This document shows, one piece after another, positions 6,160 to 12,397 of a stretch of DNA of 12,397 bases (position 1 is its first letter; every line of letters begins with the position of its first letter). The stretch lies in NCBI GenBank assembly GCA_023301645.1, contig JALZUH010000069.1, positions 1 through 12,397 of the forward strand. Reading direction: 5' to 3'. The translations under genes and the position numbers were made by a program. Under the pieces are notes generated by a model. The model made no database searches and was not told the origin of the DNA. It saw only the letters and a program-made list of their open reading frames with translations. The stretch is from Akkermansiaceae bacterium. Lineage in GTDB: Bacteria > Verrucomicrobiota > Verrucomicrobiia > Verrucomicrobiales > Akkermansiaceae.

Positions 6160-8826
6160 ATGTCCGAGCTTCCTAAAGCCTATGAACCTCAATCTGTCGA
6201 AAAACACTGGTATTCCGCATGGTTAGAGAGTGATTGTTTTCACGCTGATGAGACTTCTCAAAAAGAGGGGTATTCTATTGTTATTCCTCCTCCAAATGTC
6301 ACGGGTATCCTGCATTTAGGACATGTTCTCAATAATACGATTCAGGATATTCTTGCGCGTAGAGCACGCCAAAAGGGTAAAGAGGTGCTGTGGCTTCCCG
6401 GCTCAGACCATGCTGGTATCGCGACTCAAACTAAGGTGGAGAAGAAGCTCCGCGAGGAAGGCACTAGCCGCCGTGAGGTGGGGCGTGAGAAGTTCCTCGG
6501 TGAGGTGTGGGACTGGAAGGAAAAGCACGAGGGCATTATCTTTAAGCAACTTAAGCGCCTTGGTTGCTCATGTGACTGGGATCGTGAGAGATTCACCATG
6601 GATGAAGACTACTCCCAGTGGGTTGCTAAGGTCTTTGCCGATCTCTTCAATGAGGGGCTCATCTACCGTGGTAAGAGAATGGTCAACTGGTGCCCAGTGT
6701 CACTAACAGCACTCTCCGATGAGGAGGTCATCATGACGCCACAGCAGTCGCAGCTCTATTTCATGAAATACGAGCTCGTCGATGCACCTGGTGAGTTCTT
6801 AGAAATCTCTACAACCAGACCAGAGACTCTTATGGGGGACATCGCAGTGGCGGTAAACCCAAAGGATGAGCGCTTTACTAAGTATATCGGCCGCAAGGTT
6901 CGCCGTCCTTTCCCAGCAGCTGAGATTGAGATCATTGCTGATGATCACGTCGATATAGAGTTCGGCACAGGTGCTCTTAAGATCACTCCTGCCCACGATA
7001 AGGCTGACTTCGAAATCGGCCAAAGACATGACTTGGAAATCATCGATGTCTTACACCCAGATGGCACCATCAATTGCCCTGAAGTGCCAGAGCTCGATGG
7101 ACTCGATCGCTTCGTGGCACGTAAGAAGGCCGCTGCTAAACTCGAAGAAATGGGCTTACTCATCCGCGTTGAGGACTATGACAATAATGTCGGCTTCTCT
7201 GAGCGTGCTGGGGTGCCTATCGAGCCACGTATTTCGATGCAGTGGTTCCTCAAGTATCCCTGTGTCCAAGAGTCGGCTGATGCCGTCGCCAATGGTGAGA
7301 TTAATTTCCGCCCTGCGCGCTGGTCTAAGACCTATGCTCACTGGCTAGATAATATTCAGGACTGGTGTATTAGCCGCCAGCTCTGGTGGGGACATCAGAT
7401 CCCTGTCTGGTATCGTAAGGAAAATGTAGATACTCTACAGAGTGCTGAGTCTCTCGATGTAGCAGATATGAAGGCGGGTGATATTTACGTCGGTGCTGAG
7501 CCTCCATCTGACCCTGAGAACTGGGTGCGTGATGAGGACGTGATGGACACGTGGTTTAGCTCATGGCTGTGGCCATTTGCTACCATGAATGACGCCGAGC
7601 GTGGTAAATTCTACCCGACAGCAGACCTCGTCACAGGCCCTGATATTCTCTTTTTCTGGGTAGCGCGCATGATCATGGCTGGTTACCGATTCCAGGATGA
7701 GCTCCCGTTTAAAAACGTCTTCTTCACCTCGATTATCCGCGATAATAAGGGGCGAAAGATGAGCAAGTCACTCGGAAACTCTCCAGACCCTGTTGAGCTT
7801 ATGGATAACTATGGTGCCGATGGACTTCGCTTCGGATTACTCCGCACCGCTCCTATCGGCACGGATGTGAGATTCGACGAGCAAATGGTCGCCGAAGGTC
7901 GCAACTTCGCGAACAAACTCTATAATGCATGTCGCTTCCGCCAGATGACCTCTACTGAGGGTGCTCACGACTCCGTGAAGGCTTTCAGCGAGATTTCTGG
8001 ACTACGTCCCTACCATTACGATATAGCGCGTAAGCTTGATAGCTTAGCTCTTAATCTCGAAACTTCTTACGCTGATTACAAGTTCAACGAAGTCGGCCAG
8101 CAGCTCTATGACTTCCTCTGGGGAGAGTTCTGCGATAAGTTTCTTGAGGCGGTAAAGGGTGACCTTCGCGACAGTGCTAGTAGTGAAGCACGAGCAACGA
8201 CTCTTGCCGTTTTTGACGCAGTCATGAGCCGCTACTTGCAGCTTCTTCACCCGTATATGCCACACATCACCGAGGAGCTTTCAGCTCGTATGGGCTATGT
8301 GGCAAAGGGGGAGTTCCTCATGCAGAAACTCTACCCAGATAGTCCGCTATCACCTAGCGGCGAGTCAGAGGCTGCTAAATCTGATGACGTCTATACCGCG
8401 GCAGGTAAGATGCGTAATCTCAAGGCGGAGTATAATGTCGCTTCACGTAAGGATGTCACCTTTATCGTTATCAAATCCAGTCACTGGCTAGCAGCTGAAG
8501 CTGACGTGCTAGGCTTACTGGCTGGCGGCACTATATCTGTGCAAGATGCTTATGATGCGCCCAAGGGCACACCCGCCGCTGTATCAGATGTGGGGGAAAT
8601 CTACATGCCTCTCGAAGGACTCATCGACGTTGAGGCTGAGAAGGCTCGCCTTGATAAGGAGATTTCAAAAATTGAAAAAGAAGTGAAAAAGTGCGATGGT
8701 AAACTCAGCAACGCTGCATTCACTGACAAAGCACCTGCTGAGCTCGTCGAGCGTGAAAAAGCGCGACGCGATGAGTGGGCACAAAAGCTCAGCCAGCTCG
8801 AAGAAATGCGTGCTAGCCTCAAGTAA
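6160..8826 (+). CDS. valS: Valyl-tRNA synthetase
   Basis: ValRS is a class Ia synthetase that charges tRNA-Val and hydrolyses mischarged Thr-tRNA-Val. The 888 residues make a complete enzyme of about the bacterial norm. The HIGH motif appears as HLGH (52-55) inside PPPNVTGILHLGH, and the KMSKS loop is exact at 533-537 (GRKMSKSLGN). The CP1 editing domain carries TTRPETLMGD (218-227). DWCISRQLWWGHQIPVWY begins at 401 and is a class Ia catalytic-core signature. The anticodon-binding helical domain follows. The protein ends in a charged coiled coil (about 820-888), the tRNA-binding arm typical of ValRS, which also separates it from IleRS and LeuRS. The chosen ATG directly abuts an inverted repeat and has no Shine-Dalgarno. 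The next gene begins 20 bp after the stop on the same strand, suggesting a shared transcript. Confidence 0.98.
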   Translation: MSELPKAYEPQSVEKHWYSAWLESDCFHADETSQKEGYSIVIPPPNVTGILHLGHVLNNTIQDILARRARQKGKEVLWLPGSDHAGIATQTKVEKKLREEGTSRREVGREKFLGEVWDWKEKHEGIIFKQLKRLGCSCDWDRERFTMDEDYSQWVAKVFADLFNEGLIYRGKRMVNWCPVSLTALSDEEVIMTPQQSQLYFMKYELVDAPGEFLEISTTRPETLMGDIAVAVNPKDERFTKYIGRKVRRPFPAAEIEIIADDHVDIEFGTGALKITPAHDKADFEIGQRHDLEIIDVLHPDGTINCPEVPELDGLDRFVARKKAAAKLEEMGLLIRVEDYDNNVGFSERAGVPIEPRISMQWFLKYPCVQESADAVANGEINFRPARWSKTYAHWLDNIQDWCISRQLWWGHQIPVWYRKENVDTLQSAESLDVADMKAGDIYVGAEPPSDPENWVRDEDVMDTWFSSWLWPFATMNDAERGKFYPTADLVTGPDILFFWVARMIMAGYRFQDELPFKNVFFTSIIRDNKGRKMSKSLGNSPDPVELMDNYGADGLRFGLLRTAPIGTDVRFDEQMVAEGRNFANKLYNACRFRQMTSTEGAHDSVKAFSEISGLRPYHYDIARKLDSLALNLETSYADYKFNEVGQQLYDFLWGEFCDKFLEAVKGDLRDSASSEARATTLAVFDAVMSRYLQLLHPYMPHITEELSARMGYVAKGEFLMQKLYPDSPLSPSGESEAAKSDDVYTAAGKMRNLKAEYNVASRKDVTFIVIKSSHWLAAEADVLGLLAGGTISVQDAYDAPKGTPAAVSDVGEIYMPLEGLIDVEAEKARLDKEISKIEKEVKKCDGKLSNAAFTDKAPAELVEREKARRDEWAQKLSQLEEMRASLK

Positions 8827-8846
8827 TACCTAAACTCCTCCAAGAC

Positions 8847-9914
8847 ATGATCAAACCCAGTATTCATACTTTAACCATTCCTCAAGAAGCCATAGTGCTA
8901 CTTGAGGCTATTGGCTGTGTGCAGGTGGGTTTTCTAGCGTCTAAGGACCCCGAGGTATTACTGGAGGAGATGATTCAGGCCAATAACCACCTGCAATTCT
9001 CTAGCTACAATCCGAAGCTAGAGGAGGTCAATCAATGGATCGACCACGCAGCTGAGGAGCAGGAAAAACATGAGGTAAAATATCCCCATCACTCCACAGG
9101 TAATACACCTCGTTATAATGCTATTGAGCTAAACCGCACTTATTTATTGGCTGATTCGCTCAAAGTAGCTGCTGTTGCCCAAAAGCTTTCACCTCATTTA
9201 ATTAACACTAATGGCTTCGCCGTTTCCGATATCCCAGTTGCAACTTTGCTGTGTGACTGTGATGAGGACACCGTCATTAATATGGGAGGTCACCGTATCT
9301 TACTCGGTGATTTTTCGGATAGTGACTTAGCTTCGAATGCTCCTACTTTGGATGGTGCTTCACTCGATGACCCTGCTTCCTCCCCTCAATTCAAGTCATT
9401 TGATGAGGCAAGTAATACCGAGCTACAAGAGTGGGCTACTCTACATACTGATGCGGTCGAAGTAAACGTTGGCCAGAAGGTCGATCACCAATCACGCCGT
9501 CATATTAAAGGCGTGCCGCATTCTCACCCAATGAGCATTAGGATTCCCGCTTTCTTCACGATCTTATTACTCACCCTATTCATCGCTGCCCTCATCACCA
9601 TTCCCTACCTACTCATCACACGAGAAGAGCTAGGAGAGGGTAATATTGCCATTATCTCACTATTTGGCTCCCTGATGATCACTTTTATTATTCAGTCTAT
9701 CTCCGCGACAGGCTCAACTTGCCCCGTTTGCCTACAAAAACAATTTACCCCCATGAGCTGCAATAAGCATGTAAAAGCTCACCGTATCCCCTTCATGGGA
9801 CCTATAGTCTCGACGGCTCTTCACGTTCTTCTATTCCACTGGTTTTACTGCATCTACTGCGGCGTTTCCATTCGCTTGAAGAAAATAGACCCTTCTCACA
9901 GTAATCATTTGTAG
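8847..9914 (+). CDS. Unrecognised membrane protein with N-terminal helical (possibly HhH/DUF4332-like) domain and C-terminal CxxC pairs
   Basis: I do not recognise this 355-residue protein as a whole. Residues 10-70 (IPQEAIVLLEAIGCVQVGFL, then DPEVLLEEM and VNQWIDHA) have the rhythm of a helix-hairpin-helix module of the DUF4332 type. That assignment is inferred from pattern only. Residues 88-155 look like a second globular region of unknown kind. About 160-225 is acidic to polar and probably disordered. Two hydrophobic segments follow (about 233-257 and 267-287), then a CPVC knuckle (292-295), Cys305, a further hydrophobic stretch (about 317-333) and CIYC (335-338). The two CxxC pairs could form one zinc ribbon held at the membrane surface. 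There is no signal peptide, so the N-terminal domains are probably cytosolic. The gene begins 20 bp after valS, without a Shine-Dalgarno or its own clear promoter, and probably shares the valS transcript. Function is unknown. Confidence 0.8.
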   Translation: MIKPSIHTLTIPQEAIVLLEAIGCVQVGFLASKDPEVLLEEMIQANNHLQFSSYNPKLEEVNQWIDHAAEEQEKHEVKYPHHSTGNTPRYNAIELNRTYLLADSLKVAAVAQKLSPHLINTNGFAVSDIPVATLLCDCDEDTVINMGGHRILLGDFSDSDLASNAPTLDGASLDDPASSPQFKSFDEASNTELQEWATLHTDAVEVNVGQKVDHQSRRHIKGVPHSHPMSIRIPAFFTILLLTLFIAALITIPYLLITREELGEGNIAIISLFGSLMITFIIQSISATGSTCPVCLQKQFTPMSCNKHVKAHRIPFMGPIVSTALHVLLFHWFYCIYCGVSIRLKKIDPSHSNHL

Positions 9915-9920
9915 CTTATA

Positions 9921-9944
9921 AATAAGGGGTTCTAGCCCCTTATT
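9921..9944. terminator. Shared hairpin between convergent genes (probable bidirectional terminator)
   Basis: AATAAGGGG (9921-9929) pairs perfectly with CCCCTTATT (9936-9944) around a 6-base loop. It lies 6 bp after the stop of the 355-residue protein gene and its right arm contains the tilS stop codon (9940-9942). The arms end in A/T-rich bases on both sides, giving short U-rich tails in either direction but no long T-run. Termination is therefore likely but may be incomplete. Confidence 0.7.
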
Positions 9945-10884
9945 CGACGAAAGCACGCTGCTGCTTACGTCTGAAGAATCGTCCGCCGGGTAGATTGACC
10001 TTAGAGCTCGTTTGCTCAGATAGGATATCAAGACACTCATCGAGTAACTGGTAACTGATGTTACTTACACCCTGCTTCTTCAGGTAATCATGAAGAGCTA
10101 AGTATTTCAGTGCAGCGGGCAGTGTATTGATCACAGGGAGGAAGAGCCTCCCTTGTGGGTCTTCAACTTCATGCTGCTGGAGTGCCTCACGTAGTGCTTT
10201 ATCTTGTAGTGCTGAGATAGATACCGCGCGGTTAATACTCATGCTGACATCACGCTTCATAATATCATTAAGCAGTGGCATGACTTCATTTCTAAGCCTG
10301 TTTCTCACCGCGACGGCTTCGGCGTTACTTAAATCTTCACGATAGGTAATACCGTGAGTTTTTATATACTTATTAATCTCCTCACGCGGCGTGAAAAGTA
10401 GCGGGCGTAGTAGCTCAAGCTCCTCATCAGCTACTGTATGGCCGCTGCTATAACTCATGCCCTGCAAGCCTCCAGAACCTCGTAGAAGCTTGAATAACAC
10501 GGTTTCTGCCTGGTCATCAGCATGGTGGGCAAGGAGGACTCTACGGCACTCGTGCTTGCTCGCACAATAGGCGAAGTATTCATGGCGCGACAGTCTAGCT
10601 GCTAGCTCCATTGACTCACCTTTATCACACATGCGTTGCTTCACATCTATTTTAGATATTTCACAGCGTAGCTGGTGTTTCTTAGCAAGTGCCTCTACGA
10701 AAGCAGCGTCTAAATCTGACTCCTCGCCTCTAAGCCCGTGATTAACATGACAGAGGACTAAATTCTCTACTCCTAAGCTGAGTAATAGATGCAGTAAGGC
10801 AACAGAATCCCTACCACCAGAAAGTGCTAGTAAATAGGGGTCTTGGTCAGAATGAACAAATTCTGGATGCAGTGTGATGCTCAC
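9940..10884 (-). CDS. tilS: tRNA(Ile)-lysidine synthetase TilS
   Basis: TilS uses ATP to attach lysine to C34 of the CAU-anticodon tRNA-Ile, so that it reads AUA and is charged with isoleucine. The 314 residues match the short bacterial form (as in Aquifex) and lack the extra C-terminal domain of the E. coli enzyme. The N-type ATP-pyrophosphatase P-loop is SGGRDS (22-27). CHVNHGLRGEESDLDA (45-60) and HHADDQAETVLFKLLRGSG (120-138) are further signatures. YREDLSNAEAVAVRNRLRNEVMPLL (181-205) is the conserved substrate-side segment. The start is a GTG at 10882-10884, which keeps the normal N-terminus ahead of the P-loop. A near-consensus promoter leaves almost no leader. Its stop codon sits inside the hairpin shared with the convergent gene. 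The often adjacent hpt and ftsH genes are absent. Confidence 0.95.
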   Translation of the reverse strand: MSITLHPEFVHSDQDPYLLALSGGRDSVALLHLLLSLGVENLVLCHVNHGLRGEESDLDAAFVEALAKKHQLRCEISKIDVKQRMCDKGESMELAARLSRHEYFAYCASKHECRRVLLAHHADDQAETVLFKLLRGSGGLQGMSYSSGHTVADEELELLRPLLFTPREEINKYIKTHGITYREDLSNAEAVAVRNRLRNEVMPLLNDIMKRDVSMSINRAVSISALQDKALREALQQHEVEDPQGRLFLPVINTLPAALKYLALHDYLKKQGVSNISYQLLDECLDILSEQTSSKVNLPGGRFFRRKQQRAFVE

Positions 10885-10893
10885 AGTGGTGAT

Positions 10894-10921
10894 ATTATAA
10901 AATTGTCGGCCGTCTTGTCGA
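10894..10921 (-). promoter_or_regulatory. Sigma-70-type promoter of tilS, predicted leaderless
   Basis: Read on the minus strand, TCGACA (10921-10916, five of six matches to the -35 consensus) is followed after 16 bp by a perfect TATAAT (10899-10894). Nine bases then lead to the GTG at 10884. The expected start of transcription is near 10887, about 3 bases before the start codon. No Shine-Dalgarno is present. The geometry is identical to that of the aminotransferase promoter at 3736-3763. Confidence 0.7.
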
Positions 10922-11221
10922 GCAAGCCTTGGGTGGAGATTTTATTCATGGGTGAAAAAAAACTCACACTCAAATTTCGCCACGACTCATCCGAATTTTT
11001 TCTCAGAGGCATTTCTGTATCATTTCGCAGTGTTTTGAGCTGAAAGTCACTTTTCAAACCGCACCATATGACAGGGTCATGAATTCTACGCGATTCTCAG
11101 GGCCTTAAAACAGGGTGAAAATGGCAACGAAGCTTTATAAATCAATAGATTAGGCTGATTTCTAAAAATAGAGTTTTTTGCCCGTTTTTACCGATATTGA
11201 GGGTTTTCAGCGCCCAAATGA
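10922..11221. other. AT-rich intergenic region between mnmG and tilS, no gene seen
   Basis: Together with the tilS promoter this forms a 337-bp gap between two genes on the same strand. It has several A- and T-tracts (around 10955, 10997 and 11174), a short ATGAC-AGG-GTCAT hairpin (11068-11080), and an AAATCA/TGATTT pair around 11137-11163. No hairpin followed by a T-run was found downstream of mnmG, and no tRNA or known small RNA fold is recognised. Short ORFs here lack any sign of being genes. Confidence 0.55.
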
Positions 11222-12397
11222 CTATTTTCGCATCGCGACTGCTAAAATGGCAATATCAGCAGGTGTGATTCCTGAAATACGTGACGCCTGACCAATTGTG
11301 CTCGGCGAAATCGTAGTAAGATGGTGGCGGGCTTCTGCTTTTAGTCCTGTGACTTTCGAATAATCAAATGAATCGGGGATACGCTTATCTTCCATTCTGA
11401 GGAGTTTATCAATCTGAGTCTGCTGACGACTGAGGTGTCCTGCGAACTTGAAATCAATCTCAACGATATCCCAAAGATGAGCTGGCACCTGCTGGACGAT
11501 TTCTTGTGGTAGAGTGTCCCAAGTATTTTCCGATCTTCTGAACCAATGATCAAGCTTCACGCCTCCGTATGAGATAGTCGGAATGAGTGTCATCGCTGAC
11601 TCTAGATCTACTACTTTCTGACTAATACGCTTAGCACGAGCACCGCTTACTAACCCACATTCAACGGCGAGAGGGGATAGGCGAGTGTCCGCATTATCTT
11701 GACGAAGCAGTAGTCGGTATTCTGCCCTTGAGGTAAACATGCGGTAAGGCTCTGTTGTGCCCTTGGTTACTAGGTCATCAATCATCACGCCAATGTAGGC
11801 TTGGTCACGGCGTAGGATAAGTTCGTCTTGTCCCATCACCTTGAGTGCCGCATTAGTCCCTGCCATCAGACCCTGAGCTGCTGCTTCTTCATATCCAGAT
11901 GTGCCATTGATCTGCCCAGCAAAGTAGAGCCCAGAGACTCGCTTGGTTTCTAGTGTCTGAGTCAGCTGAGTAGGCGGACAATAGTCGTATTCTACTGCGT
12001 AGCCAGGGCGAATGATCTGGGCATTTTCTAGACCTGCAATTGACTGAATGAAATCGAGCTGCACTTCATAAGGTAGAGAAGTCGATACGCCATTGATGTA
12101 ATACTCGCTGGTATGACGACCCTCAGGCTCGAGGAAAACTTGATGACGCTCCTTCTCTGCAAACTTCACTACCTTATCCTCAATCGACGGACAGTATCGA
12201 GGCCCCGGGCCCTCAATCTTACCACAATACATCGGTGACTTATCCAGATTATTAGCAATGATGTCGTGTGTTTTGGGATTGGTATAAGTGATGTGGCAGG
12301 GAATTTGTTCCACGTGGAACGGATCACGAATCTCATGTGAATCATCTTCATCGTGCGAATCCACTAAGTGGCCATTAAGACTATGCACATCGTCGGC
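11222..12397 (-). CDS. mnmG: tRNA uridine-5-carboxymethylaminomethyl modification enzyme MnmG (GidA), N-terminus outside the window
   Basis: MnmG, an FAD enzyme acting with the GTPase MnmE, installs carboxymethylaminomethyl (or aminomethyl) groups at wobble U34 of tRNAs reading two-codon boxes. The frame is open to the right edge, giving 391 residues, about the last two-thirds of the usual length near 620. The FAD-binding N-terminus is not in view. Visible signatures are two conserved cysteines (Cys34 in EQIPC and Cys69 in GPRYCPSIEDK), THDIIANNLDKSPMYCGKIEG (43-63), KERHQVFLEPEGR (82-94), and the FAD-contacting AGQINGTSGYEEAAAQG (160-176). The C-terminal helical MnmE/tRNA-binding domain ends with STIGQASRISGITPADIAIL. 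The gene is intact to its TAG at 11222. Codons for PFHVEQ (26-31) coincide with a parS-like site, listed separately. mnmG is classically near the origin and next to rsmG-parA-parB, none of which is in this window. Confidence 0.96.
   Translation of the reverse strand, partial: ADDVHSLNGHLVDSHDEDDSHEIRDPFHVEQIPCHITYTNPKTHDIIANNLDKSPMYCGKIEGPGPRYCPSIEDKVVKFAEKERHQVFLEPEGRHTSEYYINGVSTSLPYEVQLDFIQSIAGLENAQIIRPGYAVEYDYCPPTQLTQTLETKRVSGLYFAGQINGTSGYEEAAAQGLMAGTNAALKVMGQDELILRRDQAYIGVMIDDLVTKGTTEPYRMFTSRAEYRLLLRQDNADTRLSPLAVECGLVSGARAKRISQKVVDLESAMTLIPTISYGGVKLDHWFRRSENTWDTLPQEIVQQVPAHLWDIVEIDFKFAGHLSRQQTQIDKLLRMEDKRIPDSFDYSKVTGLKAEARHHLTTISPSTIGQASRISGITPADIAILAVAMRK
12306..12321. promoter_or_regulatory. 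parS centromere-like site (ParB binding) inside mnmG
   Basis: TGTTCCACGTGGAACG contains a perfect 14-bp palindrome, GTTCCACGTGGAAC (12307-12320). It differs from the classical 16-mer TGTTTCACGTGAAACA at positions 5, 12 and 16 only. Positions 5 and 12 vary among natural parS sites, and Pseudomonas chromosomal sites use this C/G form. The site lies in coding sequence, as in many bacteria. It is the only copy seen in the window. Confidence 0.85.

Noticed and set aside
10843..11043. A 66-codon + strand frame overlapping the tilS start
   Set aside because: It overlaps the tilS promoter and the first codons antisense, has no ribosome site, and its translation resembles no protein.
11068..11110. 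TAGAAT (-10-like, minus strand) near 11085-11090 as a second promoter upstream of tilS
   Set aside because: No acceptable -35 hexamer lies at 16-18 bp, and no gene start follows closely. The promoter at 10894-10921 is far better.
12240..12248. TTATCCAGA, eight of nine matches to a DnaA box
   Set aside because: It is a single isolated copy inside mnmG with no neighbouring boxes or AT-rich unwinding element. Such matches are expected by chance, so it is not called an origin.

Overview
The window carries nine protein-coding genes in a compact, moderate-GC bacterial chromosome segment. Most are housekeeping genes. No rRNA, tRNA, CRISPR array, insertion sequence or phage gene was seen. The best guess for the host is a member of the Verrucomicrobiota or a related PVC-type lineage. 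That rests on the style of the proteins, the scarcity of Shine-Dalgarno sequences, and a hairpin-rich intergenic element resembling one I recall from those genomes. It is an inference, since no single marker settles it.

Layout from left to right. (1) At 2-1775 on the + strand is the C-terminal part of a type I restriction HsdR subunit, overlapping by 8 bp a YgjP-type zinc metallopeptidase. This is the only accessory (defence) part. (2) At 1776-2075 is a gene-free stretch with several consecutive hairpins. (3) selO (-), encoding a protein AMPylator of the pseudokinase fold, diverges from a class V PLP aminotransferase (+), which ends in a strong intrinsic terminator. (4) tsaD (-, tRNA t6A37 synthesis) diverges from valS (+). 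valS is followed 20 bp downstream by an unrecognised 355-residue protein with a membrane region and paired CxxC knuckles. (5) tilS (-, tRNA-Ile lysidine) meets that gene tail to tail on a perfect hairpin. (6) After a 337-bp AT-rich gap, the C-terminal two-thirds of mnmG/gidA (-, tRNA wobble U34 modification) runs off the right edge.

Four of the nine genes (tsaD, valS, tilS, mnmG) make decoding-competent tRNA: t6A37, Val charging, lysidine-34 and cmnm5U34. They are not one operon, because their strands alternate.

Two observations stand out. A 16-bp sequence inside mnmG (12306-12321) is an almost perfect ParB-binding parS site, which suggests this end of the window lies near the replication origin. 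The aminotransferase gene and tilS have near-consensus sigma-70 promoters of identical geometry: a 16-bp spacer, and 9 bp between the -10 box and the start codon. Both should therefore give essentially leaderless transcripts.
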